Source: Zunongwangia mangrovi (GTDB lineage Bacteria > Bacteroidota > Bacteroidia > Flavobacteriales > Flavobacteriaceae). Taken from it: 64,000 bases of DNA. How positions within the stretch are numbered: position 1 is the first letter of the stretch; each line of letters starts with the position of its first letter. A program made the position numbers and the translations under genes. The stretch lies in the NCBI RefSeq assembly GCF_900112105.1, contig NZ_FOKV01000001.1, forward strand, positions 1 through 64,000. Direction: 5' to 3'. Of this stretch, positions 8,300 through 16,705 are shown piece by piece. The notes under the pieces were generated by a model that was not told the origin of the DNA, did not search any database, and saw only the letters and a program-made list of their open reading frames with translations.

Positions 8300-9724
8300 T
8301 TATCTGTCTGAATTCACTGAATCATCAATTGCATCGTTAGCATCAATTTCAGTTTGAGGAATTTTCAAGAAAAATCTATTATCATCTGGTTCAAGAGTAA
8401 GAACTGTTCGGTGAATTGGATCACGATCTATACCTCTTCGCAATCTCTTCGCATCAAACCATTCTACCCCTATTTCTGCGTATAATTCTTTCCTTCTCTC
8501 TAAAAGGATTTCTTCGAATAGATCACTGCCAGTATTATCAGATCGAACAGCTTCAGCATCACGATTAGACTGTAAAGCAAACAGTAAATCATGCGCTTCA
8601 TCTTCTCTACCTTGTTGATATAGTGCTTCTGCTTCAATTAAAATCATTTCAGCTGTTCTCATCAACACGATATCAGAATCAAAAGCAAAAGTAAATTTGT
8701 TAGTAACATATTCGCGATAGTCGCCTGGCGCTATACCATATGCGTTTTCAAATGTATTTCTAACATCTGTTGCACTAAATTCATCTACAAAATTTGGATT
8801 AACATAAACGGAAGAATATGCTTGACCATAATGATCTGTAAAGGCAGATGGAGCACCATAATAATAATTTGACTGATCACTAGTTTGCGGTAGTCCCCAC
8901 AACCATTCTGTGTTGCTAATATCATCAAAGCCATTTGCGTAAGAAGAAGCATCTAAGACAGCCGAAGCGTCACCTCCATAAGCTTCTGCTGCAGCCATTT
9001 CTGCTCCGCTCCAATTTTCCATTACCTGATAAACTCTTGCAAGAATACCATAAGCTACAGATCTATTTACATAAGATTTATTGATTCTATCTGCTCCTAA
9101 TTCATCTACAGAGTTTTCAAGATCTTCAAGAATAAAATCATATAATTCCTGTAAAGTAATCATGGGCTTTCCTTCTAAAGATAACTCAGTATAAATAGGA
9201 GGAGCTGGCAATGAAGGATCATAAGAATATGTATGCTGAAATTCCATCGCTAATTGAAAATAATTGAAAGCTCTTAGAACTCTAGCTTCAGCAATTAGTT
9301 CAGTCTTATCCTCTTCTGAAAGTTCTGCAGACGCATTAACTCCATTAATTAGTGAATTTAGCTGATTGATCATAAAATAAGGATATTCCCAACTAAATAC
9401 TGTTCTACGATAAGTTGGCTCACGATTATCATTATCATAATCAAAAGAAAACCAACTGGTTGTATTAATTAGATCATTACCCTTAACACTTCTAGCCATG
9501 TACATGGAGTAGATTCCACCAGAATCATAACTAGTAAACTGTCTTCTTGAAAGTCGATATACTCCGGCAAAGAAGGCCTCTACCCCTTCTCTTGAATTAA
9601 AAATAACATCTTCTGAAACTGACTGTGTAGGAGCCGGTTCTTCCAAATAATCTTCTGAACATCCTATCATCATGATAGCTACTATCAGATATAGGCTTTT
9701 ATATAATATATTTTGTCTTTTCAT
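8300..9724 (-). CDS. SusD/RagB-family outer-membrane lipoprotein (second pair)
   Basis: The 474-residue protein starts with a lipoprotein signal with Cys22 (MMIGC). It contains the SusD N-terminal helical region with RVLRAFNYFQLAMEF near residue 150 and the C-terminal SusD/RagB region with LLERRKELYAE and WFDAKRLRRG. It should be the ligand-binding lid of the SusC channel encoded 11 bases upstream. It differs clearly from the first SusD in this window. As with the first pair, no degradative enzyme is encoded nearby, so the ligand is unknown. Confidence 0.9.
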   Translation of the reverse strand: MKRQNILYKSLYLIVAIMMIGCSEDYLEEPAPTQSVSEDVIFNSREGVEAFFAGVYRLSRRQFTSYDSGGIYSMYMARSVKGNDLINTTSWFSFDYDNDNREPTYRRTVFSWEYPYFMINQLNSLINGVNASAELSEEDKTELIAEARVLRAFNYFQLAMEFQHTYSYDPSLPAPPIYTELSLEGKPMITLQELYDFILEDLENSVDELGADRINKSYVNRSVAYGILARVYQVMENWSGAEMAAAEAYGGDASAVLDASSYANGFDDISNTEWLWGLPQTSDQSNYYYGAPSAFTDHYGQAYSSVYVNPNFVDEFSATDVRNTFENAYGIAPGDYREYVTNKFTFAFDSDIVLMRTAEMILIEAEALYQQGREDEAHDLLFALQSNRDAEAVRSDNTGSDLFEEILLERRKELYAEIGVEWFDAKRLRRGIDRDPIHRTVLTLEPDDNRFFLKIPQTEIDANDAIDDSVNSDR

Positions 9725-9735
9725 GTCTTTCTAAA

Positions 9736-12700
9736 TTAAAATTGAAGATTCAATCCCACTGAAACTGTTTTAAGAATATAAGATCTATTATTAGTAGTAC
9801 CAGCAACACTTTGCTCTGGATCGATTCCAAAATGACTGTGGTAAGTGAATAAGTTATCTCCACGTAAATATACTCGTAAGCTATTCATATTTAAATCTTC
9901 GACTACACTACCTGGTAATGTATAACCTAAAGTTACTGCTCTTAATCTTACGTAATCATTATCGAACAAAAATCTGGTTGATCTAGAATTAAAATCGTTT
10001 TGAGCATTAAGAAGTAGTGGCACATTTGTTACATCTCCTGGCTCTTGCCAGCGAGCGGCAATATCTTCGTGAGATTGGTATCCTGGTGTTGAAAATCCAC
10101 GCATCAATGATGCATAAGAACCGTCATAAACCTGTGACCCGAAAGAAAAATTGAATAACATATTAAAATCAAAATTACCCCATGTCAAATCTGTATTAAA
10201 CCCTCCAATCACATCTGGCAAAGAAGAACCGTTATAGTATCTTGTTGCTGCAGAATAATCTTTAGTTGTAGTTCGCTCTCCTGTTGGGTTACCATTATCA
10301 TCCAATACATCCATATACCACATACCATAACCATCTGCAGGATCTACGCCTGCCCAGTCTTGCATATAGAATTCGTAAAGAGATTTACCTTCTTCCCATC
10401 TTTTTGTACCATTAATAAATGATTCCTGGGTAAGTTCAGTAATTTCGTTATTATCAAACGAAAAGTTTAATCCAGCTGACCAAGAGAAATTATCTTTATT
10501 GATAATTTTCCCGTTTAAAGTAACCTCTAATCCATAATTTTTAACAGCACCAATATTTGTAGTAATGCTTGAGTTACCTGTAGAAATTGGAAGAGGCTGA
10601 TCATAAATTAGATCTACAGATTCCTTTTCGTAATATTCAACTAAACCTGTTAAGCGATCGTTGAAAAGTCCGAAATCAACCCCAACGTTAAATGAAGCTG
10701 TCTTCTCCCATGAAAGAAGAGGATCTGTAACTCCTCCTAAAAGTACTCCGGTTGCATCTAGCTGATTCCAACCAGTTTCAAATAATTGCAAATAAGGAAA
10801 ATAACCTATCCCTCTGTTATTACCTAACTCTCCATAAGAAGCTTTAAGTTTTAAAAAATTAAGCGTACTATTTCCTGCTAAAAAGTTCTCATCAGATACT
10901 ACCCATGATCCACCAACAGAAAAGAAATTTCCCCATCTTGTGTCTGTAGAAAATCTAGAAGAACCATCTCGTCTAAATGATCCTTCGATAAAGTATTTAT
11001 CATCATAGCTATATGAAGCTCTACCTAAATAACTTACCAAACGCTCTTCATTAACATAGCCTCCTACACTCTCTGGAGTCGTACTACCGTTTAAAACTTT
11101 AACTCCTGGCAAAAACCCTGTTCCTTGAGCACTTAAATAGTCTCCTTTGTATTTATAACTTTCGAATATCGCATCGGCCTGAACATTATGCTTTCCAAAA
11201 TCTTTGTTGAAGTTTAGAGAATTAATAAAGTTCAAAGTCGTGGTAATATCTCTGTTCTGTGTTACTCTTCCTCCTACATTTGCTGCATAACCTACATTAT
11301 AAGCTGCATATACATTAGAATCGTACAGATAGTTCTCATAAGAAAGATTTGTTCTAAAAGACAAATAATCTGTAAAATCTATTGTTGCAAAAGCATTTGC
11401 AGTTGCGCTAGTTCTTTTATTAAGATTATCATAGTTGTAAAGTGAACCAACAGCATTCTCGTTAGCTAACATTGGTCTCGTTCCATTTAAGGCCTGACCC
11501 GAAGTACTACCGTAATCATAAATTGGGGCTCCGTTATCAAAAACTAAATCTCCATTAGCATCCCTTCTATAAAGAGGGTAAACAGACGAAACGCTATAAA
11601 TCCATTGGATTGAACTTTGATAAGAATTTCCAGATTGTTCAGGATAATTTTGCTCTGAAACTGTTAAGGATGAATTTAACCCCACCTGTAACCAATCAGT
11701 TAATTGACTTTCTAAATTTAAACGTGTGGTTATTCTTTCAAAATCAGATTCTTTAACAGAACCTTCTTGATCTAAATAATTTGCAGATAAGAAGTATCTA
11801 CTACTCTCACCACCACCAGAAATACTCATTCCGTACTCCTGTCTCAAAGAAGTTTCCCTTAGCATTTCTTTCTGCCAATCTGTTTCCCATAATAAGCTTG
11901 CTCCATCTACGATATTTCCATTAGCATCAACCGGTTGATCAACATTATAAGGATTGTAAGCTAAATTAGGAATAATTGATTGCGCAGCTAAAGCTCCTGC
12001 TTCGCCTGGGGCAACACCATCAATATATTCTAAGGCATTTCTTTCAGCTTCCCAAGAATATCTCATATACTGGTTAGTACCAATAGTTTCATGTAGATCT
12101 ACAGCAGGAGAAGATAGACCTCCAGTTGCAGTTATATTAATAGAGGGTGCTGTATTATAACCACCTCTTTTAGTAGTAATCACAATTACACCATTAGCTC
12201 CTCTAGATCCGTATAATGCAGTTGAAGATGCATCCTTAAGCACGTTCATAGATTCAATTTGATCTGGACTAATTGAATTTATGTTTCCATTGTATGGCGC
12301 TCCATCAACAACGATAAGAGGATCTGCACTTGCATTAATAGAAGAAACCCCTCTAATTCTTATAGTAGGATTTTCTCCCGGTTGACCTCCGGAAGTAAGT
12401 ATATTAACTCCGGGGACATTACCCTGTATAGCCTGTGTTACACTTGTTAATTGCTGTTTTTGAATCACTTCTGAATCTAACGACGCAACCGAACCTACAA
12501 TAGCTTTTTCTCTTTGCGCACCATAGGCTACTACCAAAACTTCATCTAAAGCATCGGCACTTACTTGCAAAGTTACATCCAAAGTAGATGTTGATGCCGT
12601 AATTTCTCTCTCTTGTGCAGAGAACCCTACGTAACTAAAAACAATAACATCACCTTCCTCAACTTCGATGCTATAATTACCATCAAAATCTGTTTGTACT

Positions 12701-12855
12701 CCGTTACTTGTTCCTTTTTCAATTACGTTAACTCCTGGCAAAGGCAAACCTTCCTCGTCTATCACCGTACCAGTAATTGTTCTTTCCTGTGCAAAAAGAA
12801 TTTGCACAGCTAACACCATAAATAGTGTTAGCAATCCACGTAATGTTTTTTTCAT
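9736..12855 (-). CDS. SusC/RagA-family TonB-dependent outer-membrane transporter (second pair)
   Basis: This 1039-residue transporter has a signal peptide ending at FAQ near residue 22. The carboxypeptidase-regulatory-like domain with GLPLPGVNV lies at about 25-110, the plug with IRIRGVSSI and GANGVIVITTKRG at about 120-240, and the barrel ends in LNLQF. Over roughly the first 80 residues it is nearly the same as the other SusC here; after that the two diverge. It is co-transcribed with the downstream susD and ends at the terminator shared with rnhB. Confidence 0.93.
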   Translation of the reverse strand: MKKTLRGLLTLFMVLAVQILFAQERTITGTVIDEEGLPLPGVNVIEKGTSNGVQTDFDGNYSIEVEEGDVIVFSYVGFSAQEREITASTSTLDVTLQVSADALDEVLVVAYGAQREKAIVGSVASLDSEVIQKQQLTSVTQAIQGNVPGVNILTSGGQPGENPTIRIRGVSSINASADPLIVVDGAPYNGNINSISPDQIESMNVLKDASSTALYGSRGANGVIVITTKRGGYNTAPSINITATGGLSSPAVDLHETIGTNQYMRYSWEAERNALEYIDGVAPGEAGALAAQSIIPNLAYNPYNVDQPVDANGNIVDGASLLWETDWQKEMLRETSLRQEYGMSISGGGESSRYFLSANYLDQEGSVKESDFERITTRLNLESQLTDWLQVGLNSSLTVSEQNYPEQSGNSYQSSIQWIYSVSSVYPLYRRDANGDLVFDNGAPIYDYGSTSGQALNGTRPMLANENAVGSLYNYDNLNKRTSATANAFATIDFTDYLSFRTNLSYENYLYDSNVYAAYNVGYAANVGGRVTQNRDITTTLNFINSLNFNKDFGKHNVQADAIFESYKYKGDYLSAQGTGFLPGVKVLNGSTTPESVGGYVNEERLVSYLGRASYSYDDKYFIEGSFRRDGSSRFSTDTRWGNFFSVGGSWVVSDENFLAGNSTLNFLKLKASYGELGNNRGIGYFPYLQLFETGWNQLDATGVLLGGVTDPLLSWEKTASFNVGVDFGLFNDRLTGLVEYYEKESVDLIYDQPLPISTGNSSITTNIGAVKNYGLEVTLNGKIINKDNFSWSAGLNFSFDNNEITELTQESFINGTKRWEEGKSLYEFYMQDWAGVDPADGYGMWYMDVLDDNGNPTGERTTTKDYSAATRYYNGSSLPDVIGGFNTDLTWGNFDFNMLFNFSFGSQVYDGSYASLMRGFSTPGYQSHEDIAARWQEPGDVTNVPLLLNAQNDFNSRSTRFLFDNDYVRLRAVTLGYTLPGSVVEDLNMNSLRVYLRGDNLFTYHSHFGIDPEQSVAGTTNNRSYILKTVSVGLNLQF

Positions 12856-13163
12856 TATAATTTTAATTTGAATTAGCTCTGGCCAAAAATCATAATAAAA
12901 ACTTAATAATCAAAAGTGAAACGCTCATTTTTATGGAAAAATGTTAGCAAAAATTAAGAATACAATGATTTTATTTATATTTTTTAACCTTTTTAAGAAT
13001 TAATAATTATCAAAAATCATATTTGAATAACAAAAAATCATATTTTTAACTCAAACACAAGTTATTTTAAAAAAAACAGCATTATAAAGAATTTAACAAC
13101 ATCCCATCAACACAAATGTTAAAACGTTTAATCAAAATCTTAAAACAAAGATTTTTCAATAAA
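12856..13163. other. upstream region of the second susC
   Basis: About 300 A/T-rich bases. The first 60 bases next to susC match the leader of the other susC, with a weak -7-like CACTTTTG (12918-12911) at the same 56-base distance from the start. An AAACGTTT core lies at 13122-13129. No open reading frame is convincing here. Confidence 0.45.
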
Positions 13164-13194
13164 AAAAAGGAGGTGTAAAATACACCTCCTTTTT
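13164..13194 (-). terminator. intrinsic terminator after the susD remnant
   Basis: A 14-base-pair stem (AAAAAGGAGGTGTA and its complement) with a 3-base loop is followed by a run of T on the minus strand. It is the surviving terminator of the broken susD operon and would now end the lipB transcript. Confidence 0.85.
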
Positions 13195-13218
13195 AACTAA
13201 AATCGAATTATAAGTTAA

Positions 13219-13752
13219 TTAAGAACCATAACCAGGATTTTGAGTTAACAATGAGTTAACATCCATTTCTCTTTGTGGTATTGGAAATAACAATGACCTA
13301 TCATTGTAAGGAATATTTCCTACATTCTGCACTGTTCTCTTTAGATCGTGAATTAATAAACCTTCAAAAGCTGTCTCTAATTCTCTCTCTAACATAATAC
13401 CATCTAAGTCTACTGTACTCATCGCATTTGCATTAGATTGTTCTCCAATTACGTTTACATCTGCTACAGGCGTTGCTCCGACAGAACTACCCAGACGTAA
13501 ATTTGCTTCAGCTCTAATCAAATACATCTCTGCCAGTCTAAGTACCATAACATTACCAAACTGGTTGGTATATTTAGCTGTTAATAGATCTTCACTTTGC
13601 GCACTAGCATAGAAAAACTCACTACGTACATCGTCTTCAGAATCAAACATGGCTAAATATTCATCATTAACACTTATACCATTACCACGCCCTCCATTAT
13701 CCTGATCGGCGTAATGAGTAATTAAGTTGTTGGAACCATCCTGAGTTGTCAC
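13219..13752 (-). pseudogene. 5'-truncated susD remnant (C-terminal third)
   Basis: The readable 177 residues align in style with only the C-terminal part of SusD proteins: MVLRLAEMYLIRAEANLRLG, a hydrophobic helix with DLKRT, and the typical ending LLTQNPGYGS. The signal peptide, lipobox and N-terminal two thirds are missing. The frame can only be opened with a GTG and is preceded in the same frame by the lipB stop codons 39 bases upstream, so a functional start is unlikely. A deletion joining lipB to the middle of a former susD explains the arrangement. A working protein is not expected, because SusD needs its lipid anchor. Confidence 0.8.
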
Positions 13753-13791
13753 ATGAAAAGCAAAAATAGTTGAATAAATTTGAAATTAACA

Positions 13792-14502
13792 TTAAAACTC
13801 TGCATCAAACAAATCCTTAAAATGGTTCAGAAACTTTTGTTTCACCTCTTCCATATCCACTTGATTTTTACCTAACTCAACATTTAAAGAAGTGACGGCC
13901 TTTTCTTTAATTCCGCAGGGAACAATATTATCGAAATAACCAAGATCCGCATTTACGTTTAAAGCTAAACCATGCATAGTTACCCATCTACTAGCACGAA
14001 CACCCATCGCACAGATCTTTCTAGCAAATGGAGTTCCTACATCGAGCCAAACTCCGGTTTCCCCATCGCTACGTTCAGCGTTAATACCGTATTCTTTTAA
14101 AACCAAAATTACTGCTTCCTCTAAAAGTCTAAGATATTTATGTATATCAGTAAAAAAATTATCCAGATCTAAAATGGGATAAATTACCATTTGTCCAGGA
14201 CCATGATACGTAATATCACCACCACGATTAATTTTATAAAATTTAGCGCCCTTTTCTTCCAGCTGCTTTTCGTTGATTAGAAGATTAGAAATATCACCGC
14301 TTTTCCCCAGAGTGTACACGTGAGGATGCTCTACAGAAAGTAAGTAGTTGGGCGTCTCTAGATTGGTGTCCTCTCTCCTGTTCTTTACTTTTAAGTCCAG
14401 AATTTCTTCAAAAAGCTGTTCCTGATAATCCCAGGTTTCTTTATAATCTTTAAGTCCTAATTCCTGTACTTCTATTTTCTTATTTTGCACCTCTTGCATC
14501 AT
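13792..14502 (-). CDS. lipB: lipoyl(octanoyl) transferase
   Basis: LipB moves octanoyl groups from acyl carrier protein to the lipoyl domains of 2-oxoacid dehydrogenases and the glycine cleavage system, in the cytoplasm. The 236-residue protein has the conserved substrate-binding stretch RGGDITYHGPGQ (93-104), the conserved lysine Lys162 in ARKICAMGV and the acyl-accepting Cys196 in IVPCGI. Its start overlaps the stop of the upstream pmp3-like gene by 4 bases (ATGA type), which implies translational coupling. The downstream neighbour is a susD remnant, so the lipB transcript probably runs on to the terminator near 13164. Confidence 0.95.
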   Translation of the reverse strand: MMQEVQNKKIEVQELGLKDYKETWDYQEQLFEEILDLKVKNRREDTNLETPNYLLSVEHPHVYTLGKSGDISNLLINEKQLEEKGAKFYKINRGGDITYHGPGQMVIYPILDLDNFFTDIHKYLRLLEEAVILVLKEYGINAERSDGETGVWLDVGTPFARKICAMGVRASRWVTMHGLALNVNADLGYFDNIVPCGIKEKAVTSLNVELGKNQVDMEEVKQKFLNHFKDLFDAEF

Positions 14503-14657
14503 TTATTAGGGTTATTCAAAATTATAAGCGCAGCAATAACTCCTGGAATCCAACCAAGCAAAGTAAGAATAAGCACGATCAAAATAGAACCACAACCTTT
14601 GTCAAAAACTGCTAAAGGCGGAAAAATGATCGATAAAATAACACGCCAAATACTCAT
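14499..14657 (-). CDS. YqaE/Pmp3-family small membrane protein
   Basis: The 52-residue product (starting MSIWRVILSIIFPPLAVF) has two membrane segments around GCG, the usual pattern of the Pmp3/YqaE family. Its members are small inner-membrane proteins linked to salt or membrane stress in other organisms. The start at 14657 gives the family's normal length; an in-frame upstream extension of 33 codons shows no family character and includes a promoter-like -7 element TATCTTTG (14692-14685). The stop overlaps the lipB start by 4 bases. Confidence 0.85.
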   Translation of the reverse strand: MSIWRVILSIIFPPLAVFDKGCGSILIVLILTLLGWIPGVIAALIILNNPNK

Positions 14658-14684
14658 AATTTCGATATTATCTAAAACCAAAAA

Positions 14685-14692
14685 CAAAGATA
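14685..14692 (-). promoter_or_regulatory. candidate -7 element of pmp3-lipB
   Basis: TATCTTTG on the minus strand fits TAnnTTTG and lies 27 bases before the pmp3 start. A clear TTG at the right distance is lacking. Confidence 0.4.
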
Positions 14693-14733
14693 GAATTTCT
14701 AAACCAGATTCATATCTAATCTTAAGTATAACA

Positions 14734-14764
14734 TTGGTTGGTACTCTGATTGTCATTATATTTG
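14734..14764 (+). promoter_or_regulatory. lysS promoter
   Basis: TTG (14734-14736), 20 bases, TATATTTG (14757-14764) matches the Bacteroidota promoter closely. It lies about 47 bases before the lysS start and diverges from the pmp3-lipB transcript. Confidence 0.65.
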
Positions 14765-14811
14765 CAGCTGCTTCTTAAAACGGGAAGCCATTAAATTTTT
14801 AAAATTACACC

Positions 14812-16503
14812 ATGCAGCTATCTGAACAGGAAATTGTAAGAAGAGAAAAACTGGCTACATTAAGGGAAAAAGGAATTAATCCTTATCCGGCCGATTTATT
14901 TCCATTAGATCACACATCTGCCGATATCAAGGCAAATTTCGAAGAGGGTAAAAAAGTTGTAATCGCGGGTAGACTAATGTCTCGTAGAATTCAGGGTAAA
15001 GCATCTTTTGCAGAGCTTCAGGATTCTAAAGGAAAGATTCAGGTTTACTTTAACCGTGATGAAATTTGTACTGGAGAAGATAAGTCCAAATACAACGACA
15101 TATACAAGAAGCTGCTAGATATAGGTGATTTTATAGGTATTGAAGGTGAATTATTTAAAACTCAGGTAGGCGAAATGACCGTGATGGTAAAAGATTTTAG
15201 CCTGCTAAGCAAATCTATTCGCCCATTGCCATTACCAAAAACAGATAAAGAAGGAAATACTTACGACGGTTTTACAGATCCAGAGCACCGCTATCGCCAA
15301 CGATATGCAGATCTTGCTGTAAATCCAAAAGTGAAAGAGATATTCGTAAAACGTACTAAACTTTTTAGTGCGATGCGTAATTTCTTTAACGAGGCTGGTT
15401 ATTTTGAAGTTGAAACACCTATCCTTCAATCAATCCCAGGTGGAGCAGCCGCACGCCCATTTATCACACATCATAATGCTTTAGATATTCCTTTATATTT
15501 AAGAATCGCCAACGAGCTTTACTTAAAAAGGCTTATTGTAGGTGGTTTCGACGGAGTGTATGAATTCTCTAAAAACTTCAGAAATGAAGGAATGGATAGA
15601 ACTCACAATCCAGAGTTTACTGCGATGGAAATCTATGTGTCTTATAAAGACTATAATTGGATGATGGATTTTACCGAAAAACTTCTGGAACATTGTGCCA
15701 TGGCGGTTAACGGAACTACGGAAGCTACCTTCGGAGATCATAAAGTAGATTTTAAAGCGCCCTACAAGCGTGTAACAATGACTGATGCTATTATCGAATT
15801 CACAGGATTTGATATTATCGGTAAATCTGAAGCTGAATTATTTGAAGCAGCGAAAGGAATGGGTATCGAGGTTGATGAAACCATGGGTAAAGGAAAACTT
15901 ATCGATGAGATATTTGGTGAGAAATGTGAAGGAAACTACATTCAACCAACATTTATCACCGATTATCCAAAAGAAATGAGTCCGCTTTGTAAGGAGCATA
16001 GAGAGAATCCAGAGTTAACCGAGCGTTTCGAACTTATGGTTTGTGGGAAAGAGATCGCCAATGCATATTCTGAACTTAATGATCCTATCGACCAACGCGA
16101 GCGTTTTGAAGAGCAATTACGATTAGCAGAAAAAGGAGATGATGAAGCAACCGAGTTTATCGATCAGGATTTCTTACGTGCGCTAGAATATGGTATGCCA
16201 CCAACATCTGGATTAGGAATTGGGATGGATCGTTTAATTATGTTCTTAACAAACAATCAATCTATCCAAGAAGTATTATTCTTCCCACAAATGAAGCCTG
16301 AAAAGAAACAGGTAGAACTTACCGAGGAAGAAAAAGCGGTTTATCAATTATTAAAAGACGACCAGAACCACGATATGAATCTTATTAAGGAGAAATCTGG
16401 CTTGAGCAATAAAAAGTGGGATAAAGCTTTAAAATCTTTAAGAAAGCATAAAATGATCGAAGTTTTTAAAGAAGGCGACGACATGAAAATAAGCATTGCT
16501 TAA
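14812..16503 (+). CDS. lysS: lysyl-tRNA synthetase, class II
   Basis: It charges tRNA-Lys with lysine. The 563-residue protein has an N-terminal OB-fold anticodon-binding domain (about 50-150, with GRLMSRRIQGKASFAEL) and the class II catalytic core. Motif 2 is at about residues 256-275 (FRNEGMDRTHNPEFTAMEIY) and motif 3 at about 465-476 (GLGIGMDRLIM). About 60 residues after motif 3 form a charged, probably helical tail not found in the shorter Escherichia coli enzyme. It has its own promoter and terminator. Confidence 0.97.
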   Translation: MQLSEQEIVRREKLATLREKGINPYPADLFPLDHTSADIKANFEEGKKVVIAGRLMSRRIQGKASFAELQDSKGKIQVYFNRDEICTGEDKSKYNDIYKKLLDIGDFIGIEGELFKTQVGEMTVMVKDFSLLSKSIRPLPLPKTDKEGNTYDGFTDPEHRYRQRYADLAVNPKVKEIFVKRTKLFSAMRNFFNEAGYFEVETPILQSIPGGAAARPFITHHNALDIPLYLRIANELYLKRLIVGGFDGVYEFSKNFRNEGMDRTHNPEFTAMEIYVSYKDYNWMMDFTEKLLEHCAMAVNGTTEATFGDHKVDFKAPYKRVTMTDAIIEFTGFDIIGKSEAELFEAAKGMGIEVDETMGKGKLIDEIFGEKCEGNYIQPTFITDYPKEMSPLCKEHRENPELTERFELMVCGKEIANAYSELNDPIDQRERFEEQLRLAEKGDDEATEFIDQDFLRALEYGMPPTSGLGIGMDRLIMFLTNNQSIQEVLFFPQMKPEKKQVELTEEEKAVYQLLKDDQNHDMNLIKEKSGLSNKKWDKALKSLRKHKMIEVFKEGDDMKISIA

Positions 16504-16528
16504 TCAACGGTTTAGCACTAATAAATCA

Positions 16529-16559
16529 GGAAGGTCACATAGTTATGTGGCCTTTTTTT
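16529..16559 (+). terminator. lysS terminator
   Basis: The stem AAGGTCACAT with ATGTGGCCTT (one G-U pair) and a 4-base loop are followed by seven T. Confidence 0.85.
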
Positions 16560-16705
16560 GTATCTTTTTTCAATAATTTTACATTTTTATTAACTTCTCT
16601 TTAAACCTTTTTAAAGTTTCAAAGTCAAACAATCGATTTTGGATTCTACAGGAATTGTTTTTACAAAAAATTCAATCCAATTTCGGCTAATATTAATTAA
16701 ACCTT

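Noticed and set aside
2720-12855. The SusC/SusD genes as a polysaccharide utilisation locus
   Set aside because: No glycoside hydrolase, lyase, sulfatase or sensor regulator gene is encoded here, so only nutrient-uptake pairs can be claimed.
13219-13752. The susD remnant as a short intact gene starting with GTG
   Set aside because: It lacks signal, lipobox and two thirds of the domain; the GTG has no sign of a start site.
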